Shown here piece by piece: positions 24,925 through 34,024 of a stretch of DNA of 57,454 bases; positions within the stretch are counted from its first letter, which is position 1; the number at the start of each line of letters is the position of its first letter. The stretch is from positions 1 to 57,454 of the forward strand of contig JAEUHW010000331.1 of the NCBI GenBank assembly GCA_016793245.1. The letters are read 5' to 3'. The notes beneath the pieces are model-generated. The model had not been told where the DNA came from and did not search any database. It saw only the letters and a program-made list of their open reading frames with translations. Made by a program: the position numbers and the translations under genes. This DNA comes from Planctomycetota bacterium. GTDB taxonomy: Bacteria > Planctomycetota > UBA1135 > JADKAF01.

Positions 24925-26073
24925 GTCGAGTCGGACGCCGTTCGTCACCGTGAAGCCACCGGGGGCCTGCACGTCGAGCACGAAGGCCTGCGCGACGAGC
25001 GGAGCCGTCGGCACCGAGGCCGGGATGGAGAGCCCGAGGCTCGTGAAGCCGCGCCCGGCGCCCCCGGTTCCGAAGAGCGGCAAGGCGATCTGCGGCGCTT
25101 GGAAGACGGGCGCGATGAGCAGCTCGCAGCCGTGGCCCACGGGGAACGACGCAGGAGCGAGACCGAAGAGCAGCAGCGCGACGCTGCCGCTCGGAGCTTC
25201 GCCGACGCCGAGCTGCACGAATCCGCCCGGGTTGTAGCAGCCGCTGATGTTGAGTTGCGGTGTGAAGCCGCCGCTGCCGGCGCACCCCGTGCCGAAGCGC
25301 GCGACCGAGGGACGGCAGGATCCATCGAGCACGACGAAGCCATTGGCGCAGCCGAGGAACGGGCCACGGATCGATACGCCGCCCGTCGAGGGATCGAGGA
25401 TGCCCAGGTCTCCGTTGCCGGGACCCGTGTGCACGTAGAAGGTCCCCGAGCTCCGATCGATCGTCAGTTGGCACGCGTTCTGCCTCAGAGACACGAACCA
25501 GCGCGGCGCGCTCGCGCCGGGCTCGAGCAGGTAGAGGCCAAAGGGCGCTCCGCCGAGGAACCAGAGGTTTCCCGCGCCGTCGATGGCCAGATCGTCGAGC
25601 CCGGAGACTCCGAGCGGAGTCTCCCAAGTCGCGAGCGTCGCGAAGGTGCCGCTCGCGGGGGCGAACGAACTCAGGGTCCGACGCCGCGTCGGCGAATCGA
25701 TCCGCACGTACAAGAAGCGATCACTCGCAGGATGCCAGGCGCAATCGGAGACGTACTCCGAGTTGCCGGTGCTCGCCACCGTTCGCCGCGTGAAGGTCAT
25801 CGCTACGGGATCGATGACCCCGATCTCCTCCGGATCGGCGTTGTCGTAGGTCCAGATCTCGCGCGTCGTGGGGCGCCACGCAAGTCCGGCTGCGCTTCCG
25901 AGGGAGTGCGAGCCCCGGATCTCGCCGAAGTGGCGAACGCTGAGATTGCCGAGCTCCGCGCCGTAGAGATACGAAGTGCCGCTCCCGCTGGACACGAGAT
26001 AGGCATCATCTTGCGCGACGAGGGTCGATGTGAACGCAGAGCAACCGAGGAGGAACGATGCGGCGAGCTTCAT
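24922..26073 (-). CDS. exported propeller-like protein with C-terminal beta domain
   Basis: A 383-aa protein with a signal peptide (MKLAASFLLGCSAFTSTLVAQ). Residues 25-260 carry propeller-like repeats: LAWRPTTREIWTYDNADPEE, DCAWHPASDRFLYVRID, LDDLAIDGAGNLWFLGG and LTIDRSSGTFYVHTGPG. The C-terminal 130 residues (from about GFVVLDGSCRPSVARFGTGC) form a beta-rich domain with paired cysteines and the phrases GSVALLLFGL and GHGCELLI. Exported planctomycete proteins very often carry this tail. Its job is unknown; surface attachment or sorting is possible. Start at the ATG at 26073, which begins the signal peptide; the frame is open to 26166. Confidence 0.65.
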   Translation of the reverse strand: MKLAASFLLGCSAFTSTLVAQDDAYLVSSGSGTSYLYGAELGNLSVRHFGEIRGSHSLGSAAGLAWRPTTREIWTYDNADPEEIGVIDPVAMTFTRRTVASTGNSEYVSDCAWHPASDRFLYVRIDSPTRRRTLSSFAPASGTFATLATWETPLGVSGLDDLAIDGAGNLWFLGGAPFGLYLLEPGASAPRWFVSLRQNACQLTIDRSSGTFYVHTGPGNGDLGILDPSTGGVSIRGPFLGCANGFVVLDGSCRPSVARFGTGCAGSGGFTPQLNISGCYNPGGFVQLGVGEAPSGSVALLLFGLAPASFPVGHGCELLIAPVFQAPQIALPLFGTGGAGRGFTSLGLSIPASVPTAPLVAQAFVLDVQAPGGFTVTNGVRLD

Positions 26074-26327
26074 CAGGGCGGTCCGGAAAGATGCACGTCT
26101 CCACTCTAGGTGCCGGGGATCGGAGCGCCTAGCGGGCCGGCGCGCTCGAAGGCAAGATCGCGACATGGTGGCGCTCGTGCCGGTCGCGCGGGCAGGAGCC
26201 GCCCCACCGCGCGTGACCTCAGGCGCGTCTCGCGCTCGACGCCCGCCATCCAGCCCCCTTCGCCCCGTTCCCTCGGTTCCGATTCCCCGCGATACCTTGG
26301 GCCCCCTCCGCGGTTCGATCCGCCGCG

Positions 26328-26942
26328 ATGCTCCCGCGCTCGATGACCGAAGACACCGAGACCGATCCTGGCCGCGCGTTGATGCTGCGCGTGAAGCAGG
26401 GCGACCACGAGGCGTTCGAGCGCCTCGTGGAGCGCTTCCAGGACGTCGTGCTCAATCTGGTCTTCAAGTTCTCCGGCACGCGGCGCGAGGCCGAGGACCT
26501 CGCGCAGGACGTCTTCCTCCGCATCTACCGCTCGCGCGAGACCTACGAGCCCCACGCGCGTTTCACCACCTGGCTCTACAAGATCGTCTTCAACCTCTGC
26601 GTGAACCGCGCGGCCCGCGAGAAGCTCCGCCGCACGGAGTCGCTGGAGAGCTGGGACGAGGGGAGCTCGAGCAGCGCGAGCGGTCGCGCGCAGCCGAGCG
26701 AGAGGACGCCGCTGGAGCAGCTCCAACGCAGCGAGCTCGCCCTGGTCGTGCGCAACGCCGTCGCGAAGCTGCCCGAGAACCAGCGCATGGCGCTCGTTCT
26801 CTTCAAGTACGAGGAGCTCTCCCAACGCGAGATCGCGGAGGTCATGGGCTCCACCGAGAAGGCCATCAAGTCCCTGCTGTCCCGCGCGCGAGAGAACCTG
26901 CGCGCCGACCTCCAGCCGTTCCTCGAGCGAGGTACGTCATGA
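26328..26942 (+). CDS. ECF (sigma-70 family) RNA polymerase sigma factor
   Basis: A 204-aa sigma factor. Region 2 is clear at residues about 18-90 (DHEAFERLVERFQDVVLNLVF, EDLAQDVFLRIYRSRETYEPHARFTTWLYKI). Region 4 lies at about 140-195 (LPENQRMALVLFKYEELSQREIAEVMGSTEKAIKSLLSRAREN), with the helix-turn-helix for the -35 element. A Ser-rich linker joins them. The ATG at 26328 is used; the ATG at 26343 is equally possible and neither has a clear ribosome binding site. The stop overlaps the next start as ATGA, so the following gene is very probably its anti-sigma factor. The direct targets are unknown, but genes up to 32036 run in the same direction. Confidence 0.92.
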   Translation: MLPRSMTEDTETDPGRALMLRVKQGDHEAFERLVERFQDVVLNLVFKFSGTRREAEDLAQDVFLRIYRSRETYEPHARFTTWLYKIVFNLCVNRAAREKLRRTESLESWDEGSSSSASGRAQPSERTPLEQLQRSELALVVRNAVAKLPENQRMALVLFKYEELSQREIAEVMGSTEKAIKSLLSRARENLRADLQPFLERGTS

Positions 26943-27430
26943 ACGATCCGCTGCGCCCCAACGACGACCAACGCAATCCCGACGAACGCAACTTGGAGCT
27001 CTGGGAGCTGCTCGATCGCCATCCTCGGCTCACGAGCGAACGGAGCTTCGCGCGCCGCGTGCGCGAGGTGCTCGAGCACGAGACGGAGGAGCGCTCCGGG
27101 CCGCGGGCGAACGCGTCTCCTCGCAGCCGCCGTACGCTGTGGATCGCCTGCGGCGCGACGCTGCTCGGCGCCGCCGCGCTGCTGCTCCTCTGGCTCCGCA
27201 TCGGCGGCGCAGGTTCCTCGGCGGAGTCCGGCGAGGAGGCGGCTCTCGCGGCTCGCATCGAGGCACCGCCCACCGAGCTGCTGCGCGATCTCGAGCTCCT
27301 GCGCGACCTCGACTTGCTGGGCGCGGATGCCGCCGCGAGCGACCTCGCGATCCTGCTCGATCTCTCCGATCTCGAACTGCTCGACCACGCGCGCGCCCTC
27401 TGGGAAGAAGAAGGCGAGGAGGGAGGCTAG
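26939..27430 (+). CDS. putative membrane anti-sigma factor
   Basis: A 163-aa protein with one membrane segment (LWIACGATLLGAAALLLLWLRI, about residues 67-88). The first 66 residues are polar and would be cytoplasmic, as for a sigma-binding domain; I see no zinc-binding HxxxCxxC motif. The C-terminal outer part is short and acidic, rich in Leu and Asp (ELLRDLELLRDLDLL). The role is inferred from the ATGA overlap with the sigma gene and the topology, not from sequence similarity. It abuts the next gene with no gap. Confidence 0.7.
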   Translation: MNDPLRPNDDQRNPDERNLELWELLDRHPRLTSERSFARRVREVLEHETEERSGPRANASPRSRRTLWIACGATLLGAAALLLLWLRIGGAGSSAESGEEAALAARIEAPPTELLRDLELLRDLDLLGADAAASDLAILLDLSDLELLDHARALWEEEGEEGG

Positions 27431-28462
27431 ATGAGCGCGCGTCCTCGTCATTTCCTCGGCTGGGTCACCTGCCTCGCGGCTCTTCTGCTCGCGCTCGCCT
27501 CGGCGCCGCTCCCTGCGCAGACCGCGGCGAGTCAAGCCGCAGAGGCCCGCATCGAAACCGCCCGTGCGGAGTGGAAGCGACTCTCGCGCGAAGAGCGCGC
27601 GGAGCTGTTGCGGCGCTTCGACGCGCTGCGTCGCGCGAGTCCGGTCGAGCGCGATCGCGTCTTCGCGCGCGCCGAAGTGCTCGGACACCGCTCTCGCCGC
27701 CTCATCGAAGAGCTCCAGTCGTTCGAGCCCGAGAAGCTCCGCGCCTTGCGCGCGCTCCCGGAGAACGAACGACGGATCGAGCTGCGTCGCTTGCTCGAGC
27801 TGCGCCTCGAGAGCGAGCTTCGCGCGCTGCGCGAACGCTTGAGCGAAGCCGAGTGGCAGCGCTTGCGCGAGCTGAAAGGCGCCGAGCGCAGCCGTGCGTT
27901 GGCGCAAGCCCTGCGCGAAGAGACCCAAGTGCTCGCGCGGCGCAGCCTCGAACGCTGGACGCGCGAGGGCGTGCTCGATCGCCAGACCGCCGAGGAGATC
28001 GCGGGATTGCCCGCCGAGGAGCGCCTCGCCGCCTTCCGCGGCGCGTCGAGGCGCAGCGCCGAGAAGCGCCTTCGCGCGCTCATCGACCAACGACCCGAGC
28101 TCTTCCCGGAGCCTTCGTGGCGGAGCGTCGACGAGCTCGAGCCACGCGCGGCGATGGCGGCGCTGCGCACCGCCCGCGAGCGCGTGCAGCGCGCGCTCAC
28201 CGGACTGCCGCACGCGTTCCCGGCCCACCTCCTGCCGAGCCCGCCGGAGCTGCGGAGCCTGCACGCTCTGCCCCTGCCCGAGCGCCGCGTCGAGCTCCGC
28301 CGCATGGTGAGCAAGCGCATCGAGGAATGGGCGCGGCGCGGCGGCGCCTCCGAGGAGGAGGTCGCGCGCTGGAAAGAGCTAGAGCTCGAGCGCGCCGTGC
28401 AGGAGATCCAGCGCTGGCGCAGCTCGCTGCGTTCCGGGCCACCCCGCGAACGCCGCCGCTGA
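27431..28462 (+). CDS. exported helical protein (DUF3106-like)
   Basis: A 343-aa protein with a signal peptide (FLGWVTCLAALLLALASAPLPAQ). The mature part is almost all charged alpha-helix with repeated short units of the type LSREERAELLRRFDALR, LPENERRIELRRLLELR and LPLPERRVELRRMV. This style matches DUF3106 and Spy/CpxP-like periplasmic proteins, which sense or bind misfolded material. The third gene of the sigma/anti-sigma operon, it could be the outside sensor, but that is inference. A GC-rich hairpin at 28589-28614 lies downstream. Confidence 0.65.
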   Translation: MSARPRHFLGWVTCLAALLLALASAPLPAQTAASQAAEARIETARAEWKRLSREERAELLRRFDALRRASPVERDRVFARAEVLGHRSRRLIEELQSFEPEKLRALRALPENERRIELRRLLELRLESELRALRERLSEAEWQRLRELKGAERSRALAQALREETQVLARRSLERWTREGVLDRQTAEEIAGLPAEERLAAFRGASRRSAEKRLRALIDQRPELFPEPSWRSVDELEPRAAMAALRTARERVQRALTGLPHAFPAHLLPSPPELRSLHALPLPERRVELRRMVSKRIEEWARRGGASEEEVARWKELELERAVQEIQRWRSSLRSGPPRERRR

Positions 28463-28492
28463 AGCGCGCGCGATCCCGCGCGAGCATCGGCG

Positions 28493-30559
28493 ATGCAACG
28501 GCTCGCCACCGTCGAGGTCCAAGAGTCCGCAGCGACTCGTCCCTCAAGTGGCCCCGAGCCGGCGGCCGATGAAGCAGCAGAGAGAGAGCGCCCGCCGGCC
28601 AACGCCGGCGGGCGGGGGGAGAGGTTCTTGGCCCTCGATTCGCCGACGGAAAGCTGTACCCGCCCAGGCACCGTCGCCGTGGACGCGCGCGCCTTGGTGG
28701 GCGGCCTCCATCGCCTCGCGCGCGTCGGTGCGCTCTACGCCTCCGATCATCCCCGCTTCGGCGCCGCTCTCTACGAGTGGCGTCCGCGCCTCCAGCGCCT
28801 CTGCGACGCCGAAGGCTGGTTGCGCATCGGCTTCGCCGACGAAGCGCTCCACCTCGCCGGCGCGACGATCGAGCTCTCCGACCCGGAAGCGCGGCGCCTC
28901 CACGAGATCGTGGCCCCTCTCGGCATCGCCGAGATCGCGATCGCGCGCACGGCGAGCGACGCCGAGCTGCAAGAGCTCCTCCGCTTCCTCGCCGAGCTCG
29001 CGCGCCGCGCCCATCAGGGGCAGTCCCTCGGATCGAGCGCCGTCCCGGAGAGCTTCCCCGCGAGCTTGCGCTTGCGCTGGCGAGAGTTCGGGCGGCGCGT
29101 CAACGCCGCGCTCTCCGCTAAGCGCCTGCGCGAGCTCCTGCGCGAAGCCGCGGGCAAGCTACAAGAAGATGGGACGCCCACGGATTCGGAACGGAGCCAG
29201 CGCGCGCGGGAGGCGCTGAAAGAGGCGCTCCTTCGCTCCGCCGAGATCTCGCCGTCCGCGGAGCGCCCGTCCGCGCACCACGAAGAGCGCGGCCTCGTCG
29301 ATGTGCTCGAGCTCTGCACGAGCGCTCTGCGCGAGAACTTGAGCGAGCTGCTGCGGCGCGACTTCCATGCCGAGGAGCTGCAGGGGGCGCTGCGCGCTAC
29401 CGAGATCGCCGCGGCTTTGGCGGCGGACGAGGAGTCGATGGCGATCCTCCTCGAGGTTCTCCACGAAGCGTGGCCGGACCTCGGCAAGAAGGCCGGGGTC
29501 TCTGCGCTTCGCACCTTTGCGCCGAGCGAGCCGGAGCGGGTCGCGGATCCGGACGCCGTCTGCCGCGAGCTCGAGAGCGTGATCGCCGGCGCTCCGCCCC
29601 TGCGCTCCGACGAGCTCGAGCTGCGGCTCGAGACCCTGAGCCTGCATCTGCATCTGCTCTGGGTCACCGGCTCACAGCCCTCGCTGCGACCTGCGATCGA
29701 AGAGCGACTGCGCGCGAGCGCGAGACCGCGGCTCGGCGCTCGAGAGTTCGCGCTCATCGAGGCGGCGCTGCGCGATGCCGCGAAATGCGGGACGAGCGAG
29801 CGACTCGATGCGGTGCTGCCCACCGTGCTGGACGTGCTGCGCAGCGCGCAGCCGGCGTTGCCTTGGAAGCTCCTCGTGCAGAGCCTCGAGGTCGACCGCG
29901 ATCCCGCGCTCCACGCCGCTCTCTGGCCGCAGCTCGTCCGCTGGCTCGCGCTGGAGCCGCCGATCGCCGAAGCGCAGCTCGGCGAGCGCGCGCGCATCCT
30001 CGCCGCGCGCCTACCCGAGCCAGGGCGCGAGCTCGCCATCGAGCGCGCCGCTCACTTGCTCGAGAGCTGCGCCATCGCACCGGAGTGCGCGCTCCTCTCG
30101 CCTCCCGCGCGCGCTCTCTTTCCCGTGCTTCAGCGCCTGCGCACGCGCGATCGCAGCGGGAGCTTGGCGAACACGCTGCGGAGAGCCTTCGCCCGCTCCG
30201 GGCAACCGACGCCGATCGCGGAGGCCCTCACCGTACTTCCCTCGTCCTCTCCGCTCGCCGATCGCCTGCTCGCGGCGCTGCTCGCCGAGACGCAGCCCGA
30301 GCCGTCGCCTGCGCTGCGCCGCTGCGCCGTGCAATGCCTGGCGACCTTGATCGAACGTCTGCCGGTATCGCGGCGCGAGGAGGGCTGGGTCGGCTCGGCG
30401 ATCGAAGCCCTCGGCGCCGAAGCGACGAACGAAGGAGCCGCTCTGCTGCAGCGCATCCGCTCCGAGCGCGAGCACCTGATCCGCCACACCTGGTCGAACG
30501 AGCTGCGCCGTCGCGCGAGCCTGGCGTTGCAGAGATTGCAGAGGAACGCGCATGGCTGA
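28493..30559 (+). CDS. helical-repeat protein of unknown function, paired with HD-GYP protein
   Basis: A 688-aa protein if translation starts at the ATG at 28493. No known family is certain. Residues about 65-165 follow a pattern also seen at the start of the next protein: YASDHPRF, then a beta-rich stretch with IGFADEALHLAGATI, then LGIAEIAIARTASDAELQELLRFLAEL. The rest (about 200-688) is alpha-helical and HEAT/ARM-like. The first 45 residues are low-complexity and contain a strong hairpin in the DNA; a TTG at 28628, just after GGGAGAGG, may be the true start and would give 643 residues. It overlaps the HD-GYP gene by 8 bp. Confidence 0.65.
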   Translation: MQRLATVEVQESAATRPSSGPEPAADEAAERERPPANAGGRGERFLALDSPTESCTRPGTVAVDARALVGGLHRLARVGALYASDHPRFGAALYEWRPRLQRLCDAEGWLRIGFADEALHLAGATIELSDPEARRLHEIVAPLGIAEIAIARTASDAELQELLRFLAELARRAHQGQSLGSSAVPESFPASLRLRWREFGRRVNAALSAKRLRELLREAAGKLQEDGTPTDSERSQRAREALKEALLRSAEISPSAERPSAHHEERGLVDVLELCTSALRENLSELLRRDFHAEELQGALRATEIAAALAADEESMAILLEVLHEAWPDLGKKAGVSALRTFAPSEPERVADPDAVCRELESVIAGAPPLRSDELELRLETLSLHLHLLWVTGSQPSLRPAIEERLRASARPRLGAREFALIEAALRDAAKCGTSERLDAVLPTVLDVLRSAQPALPWKLLVQSLEVDRDPALHAALWPQLVRWLALEPPIAEAQLGERARILAARLPEPGRELAIERAAHLLESCAIAPECALLSPPARALFPVLQRLRTRDRSGSLANTLRRAFARSGQPTPIAEALTVLPSSSPLADRLLAALLAETQPEPSPALRRCAVQCLATLIERLPVSRREEGWVGSAIEALGAEATNEGAALLQRIRSEREHLIRHTWSNELRRRASLALQRLQRNAHG
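28589..28614 (+). terminator. GC-rich hairpin near the start of the helical-repeat gene
   Basis: CGCCCGCCGGC (28589-28599) pairs exactly with GCCGGCGGGCG (28604-28614) around CAAC. It could end the sigma operon transcript, or hide the ribosome site GGGAGAGG that follows it if the gene starts at the TTG at 28628. Confidence 0.4.
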
Positions 30560-32036
30560 GCGCCGCGACCTGACGAGCGCCGGATTCGAGGACGCGATCA
30601 GCGTGCTTAGCCACGCCGCGAGCTACCGGCGTATCTACTTCCGCACCCATCCGCGCGTCGCCGCCCTCGCCGAGGAGTTCGCGCGCCGGATGGAGGTGCT
30701 GCTCGGCTCGCCGCAGCGCAGCGCGTTCTTCCTCGGACTGGCGAACGGCAAGCTCGTCCACGACGGGCGAGCGTTGGTCAGCTCCACGATCGTCTCGAAG
30801 CGCTTGATCGAGCAACTCGAAGCGCTGGGCAGCGGCGGCGTGCTCTTCAAGCGCGGGACGCGCGCCGACGAAGTGTTGGAGCTGCTCGAGCCCGTGCGCG
30901 GCGGCGGAGAGCCCGCTCGCATCCTCCACGACGCCCGCGCGCGCCTGCGCACGTGCCAAGCGCTGCACCTCGAGCTCTCGGCTCCCTACGCGTCGCCGGA
31001 GTGGCTCGGGCAGACTTACTTCTCCGGACGCGAGGGCGGCTGCGCCGAGGAAGGCCTTGGCGAAGAGCCGCTGGTGCCGGTCTACCAACAGCTCTTCGGC
31101 ATCGTCGAGGAAGCGCATCTCCGCGGCGCCTCGGGCAGCGATGTCGGCGTCGATGGCGCGCGGAGTGCCAGCGAGAAGCTCCAGCGCGCGGTGCGGGGCG
31201 ACTTTCGCGACCTGCTGCAGCTCGTGCGCTACTCCGACTACGACTCCTTCACCGTCGGACATTCGGTGCGCGTCGCGACGCTGGCGGTGCTGATCGGCCA
31301 CGCGCAGGGCTTCGACGAGCGCACGCTCACCGAGCTCGGCGCCGCGGGCCTGCTCCACGATGTCGGCAAGGCGCGGATCCCCGAGGAGATCCTCTTCAAG
31401 CCCGCGGCGCTCGACGACGAAGAGCGCCAGATCATGAAGCGCCATCCGCAGCTCGGCGCGGAGCTGCTGCTCGACAGCACGAGCGCGGGTGCGCTGGCGA
31501 TCAGCGCGGCGTGGGGACACCATCTGCGCCACGACGGCGGTGGCTATCCTTCGCACCGCCCTTGGGCCGTGCGGAGCCAGCTCACCTCTCTCATCCAGGT
31601 GTGCGACATCTTCGAAGCCCTGACGGCGGCGCGCCCCTACAAGCACGCGCTCTCTCCGCAGCGAGCCTTCGAGATCCTGCTCGCCGATCGCGGCGCCTTC
31701 GATCCGCGTGCGCTCGCGGCCCTGGTGCGCACCCTCGGCTTCTATCCTCCGGGCAGCCACGTCGAGCTCGACAGCGGCGAGCAGGCGCTTGTGATCGCGG
31801 CGGGCAGCGCAGTCGATCGCCCGCACCTCGAGCTCCAGCGCGATGCCACGGGTCGCGAGCTCGCGGAAGGAGAACGCCCCCGCATCGACCTCGGCGCCCC
31901 CGACCAACGCGAGCGCCGCGTCGCGCGCTTGATCGATCCCGCGCTCGCGACCTGCGCGGAAGAAGAGCGCGAAGTGGCGTTGGAAGCTCTCGCCGCCCTG
32001 CCCTGCGGACCCTGCGGATCGAACGAGAGCGAGTGA
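30552..32036 (+). CDS. HD-GYP domain protein (probable cyclic-di-GMP phosphodiesterase)
   Basis: A 494-aa protein. Residues about 230-420 are an HD-GYP domain. The metal ligands are in HSVRVATLAVLIGHAQG, LLHDVGKARIPEEIL (His-Asp at about 268-269), MKRHPQLGAELL and WGHHLRHDGGGYPSHRP (GYP at about 330). QVCDIFEALTAARPYK follows, as usual. Such enzymes cut cyclic-di-GMP. The first 200 residues form a possible input domain with RIYFRTHPRVAALAEEF, ANGKLVHDGRALVS and VLFKRGTRADEVLELLEPV, and resemble the N-terminal region of the preceding protein. The start at 30552 overlaps the previous stop (30559), so the two are probably translated together. Confidence 0.9.
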   Translation: MAERRDLTSAGFEDAISVLSHAASYRRIYFRTHPRVAALAEEFARRMEVLLGSPQRSAFFLGLANGKLVHDGRALVSSTIVSKRLIEQLEALGSGGVLFKRGTRADEVLELLEPVRGGGEPARILHDARARLRTCQALHLELSAPYASPEWLGQTYFSGREGGCAEEGLGEEPLVPVYQQLFGIVEEAHLRGASGSDVGVDGARSASEKLQRAVRGDFRDLLQLVRYSDYDSFTVGHSVRVATLAVLIGHAQGFDERTLTELGAAGLLHDVGKARIPEEILFKPAALDDEERQIMKRHPQLGAELLLDSTSAGALAISAAWGHHLRHDGGGYPSHRPWAVRSQLTSLIQVCDIFEALTAARPYKHALSPQRAFEILLADRGAFDPRALAALVRTLGFYPPGSHVELDSGEQALVIAAGSAVDRPHLELQRDATGRELAEGERPRIDLGAPDQRERRVARLIDPALATCAEEEREVALEALAALPCGPCGSNESE

Positions 32037-32096
32037 GCTCGAGAGCTCAGAGCCTGTCGGAGAGGGTCTCCGAAAGGCTCATCGATGCCTCCTGGC

Positions 32097-32116
32097 CCAA
32101 CACCTGACGGTGTTGG
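32097..32116. terminator. hairpin between convergent genes
   Basis: CCAACACC (32097-32104) pairs exactly with GGTGTTGG (32109-32116) around TGAC. It lies between the HD-GYP stop (32036) and the converging stop at 32149. A second, imperfect stem with ATTCAT at its tip follows at about 32121-32146. Confidence 0.5.
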
Positions 32117-32148
32117 AGCGACGAGCTCGTCGATTCATCGACAAGCTC

Positions 32149-33876
32149 TCAGCGCGCCTCCGCGGTCTCACGCCGCTCGGCGCGCTCTCGAGCGAAGCGC
32201 TTCTCCGTCTCGCGCGCCCCCGCGTGCGCGGGATCGTTCCGCAGCACGGCGCGCACGTGTGCATCCGCCGACTCGCGGTCGCCTTCGACGCCGGTCGCGA
32301 GATAGCGGAGCTGATAAGCGCGCGCCGCCTTCAGAGCGATCAGGCTGCTCTCGCTGCGCTGCACCACGAGCGCGGCGAGGAGCTCGATGGCGCGCTCCAA
32401 CGACGCGCGATCGCGCTGCTCCTCGTAGCGGCGCAACAGGCACTCGGCGAGATTGATGCGCCCCGCGTCGTGGCGCGGATCGAGCGCCACCACCGCTTCG
32501 AACTGCTCGGCCGCGCCGCGGAGATCGCCGCGCAGCGCGAGCTCGTTGCCGAGGCCCAGGCGGGCGATCGGCGAGCCAGGGCTCACGGCCACGGCCGAGG
32601 CCCACTGGCGCTCGGCGGAGTGGAAGTCGAGCTTGCGAGCGACGGTGCGCGCGCCCAGCGCGACGCACGCGAGCATCGCAAGTGCCAGAGCCAGACGCGG
32701 TGCGAGGGCTCCCTCACGCGCCGCGGCGAAGCCGCGCTCGAGCCACGGTGCCAGCGCCGCGGAGAACCAGAGGAAGACGCCGAACGCCGGCAGATAGAGC
32801 CGGTGCTCGTTCATGAGCACGTTCAGCGGCAGGATCGAAGAGGTCGGGGCCAACGCGAAGGCGAACCAGAGCCAGCCCGCCGCCGCGAGCGGGCGGCGAC
32901 GCGGGGCGCGGAAGGCCGCGACGCTGAGACCGACGAGCAGCGCGAGCGCGGCGAGGAAGACCGGATCGCCGAACGAAGTGATGACGCGCGCTTCGTGATC
33001 GAGCGAGAGGCCCGCCGGCCAGAAGAAGAGGCCCAGGTAGCGCGCGACGACGACGACCTGGGTGAGCAGGTTCACCCACGCCGAACGGCCGCTCCCGCGA
33101 AACGCATCCGCGGCCTCCGCCGAGGTCGAGAGGCGCGGCAGCTCTCCGCCGCCGACGGCTCCGCGCACGACGAGGAAGAACGCCACCATCGCGAAGAGGC
33201 CGACGCCGAGGATCGCCGCCGCGCGGCGCTGCTCGCGCGAGGCCAGCGCGAACGCGATCGACGCGAAGAGCAGCGGCGCCATCACCGCGATCTCCTTCGT
33301 GAAACAGCCCGCCGCCGCGAGGAGCCATGCCGCCACGGCGAGATCCCAGCGCGGCTTCTCGACGAGAGAGGCGCGCACGGCGCAGAGCAGGCTGCCGAGC
33401 ACGAACAGGGTCGCGAGCGTCGAGGAGCGCGCGCTCACGTAACTCACCCCTTCGTTGAGGAGCGGATGCAGCGCGTAGAGCCCGCCCACGCAGGTCGCGA
33501 CCAGGCATGCGCGCGCTCGATCTCCTCCAGCGCGGCGGACGAGCTCGCGCGCCAGCGCGAAGGCGAGCCCGGCGCAGAGGACGTGGATCGCGAGGTTGCC
33601 GAGCAGGAAGCCTAGGACGGCTCGCCCGCAGATCTGTTGGTTCAGCGCGAAGCTCAGGAACAGCATCGGCCGGTACATCCCCGACGCCGGATCCTGCGAG
33701 CTGAGCCGCTTGTCGACGAAGAACCCGCCGAGGCTGCGCGGGTCGTCGAGGTTCGTGTTCTGCACGATGGTGTGGAAGTCGTCGTAGTGCCACGTGCCGA
33801 AGAGACCCGGGAAGTGCGCGCCGAACGCGAGCACGAGCACGAGCAAGAACCAACGCTTCGTCGAGGGACTCTCCAA
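32149..33876 (-). CDS. multispanning membrane protein with C-terminal TPR repeats (TMTC-like)
   Basis: A 575-aa protein if started at the TTG at 33876. It has about ten hydrophobic segments (for example RWFLLVLVLAFGAHFPGLF, AVLGFLLGNLAIHVLCAGLAFALA, AAILGVGLFAMVAFFLVV) and then TPR-like units from residue 440 on (GSPIARLGLGNELALRGDLRGAAEQFEAVVALDP). The first loop, WHYDDFHTIVQNTN, resembles the acidic loop of TMTC/GT-C glycosyltransferases, which move sugars from a lipid carrier to exported proteins. The TTG is favoured because GGGAGGG lies about 8 nt before it; an ATG at 34026 would overlap the start of the divergent glycosyltransferase gene. Confidence 0.72.
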   Translation of the reverse strand: MESPSTKRWFLLVLVLAFGAHFPGLFGTWHYDDFHTIVQNTNLDDPRSLGGFFVDKRLSSQDPASGMYRPMLFLSFALNQQICGRAVLGFLLGNLAIHVLCAGLAFALARELVRRAGGDRARACLVATCVGGLYALHPLLNEGVSYVSARSSTLATLFVLGSLLCAVRASLVEKPRWDLAVAAWLLAAAGCFTKEIAVMAPLLFASIAFALASREQRRAAAILGVGLFAMVAFFLVVRGAVGGGELPRLSTSAEAADAFRGSGRSAWVNLLTQVVVVARYLGLFFWPAGLSLDHEARVITSFGDPVFLAALALLVGLSVAAFRAPRRRPLAAAGWLWFAFALAPTSSILPLNVLMNEHRLYLPAFGVFLWFSAALAPWLERGFAAAREGALAPRLALALAMLACVALGARTVARKLDFHSAERQWASAVAVSPGSPIARLGLGNELALRGDLRGAAEQFEAVVALDPRHDAGRINLAECLLRRYEEQRDRASLERAIELLAALVVQRSESSLIALKAARAYQLRYLATGVEGDRESADAHVRAVLRNDPAHAGARETEKRFARERAERRETAEAR

Positions 33877-34024
33877 CGCTCTGGCCCTCCCGGCCTTGCG
33901 AAGTAGCGGTGGATCGGTGGGTAGCGGCCGCGACTTGATCTCGGCGAAGGAAGGGTCAAGGCGAGGTCGAACGCAGCCGATGGCACTGCCAGGGCTCGAC
34001 GTGAACGCCGGGTTCCTCTCCCCC

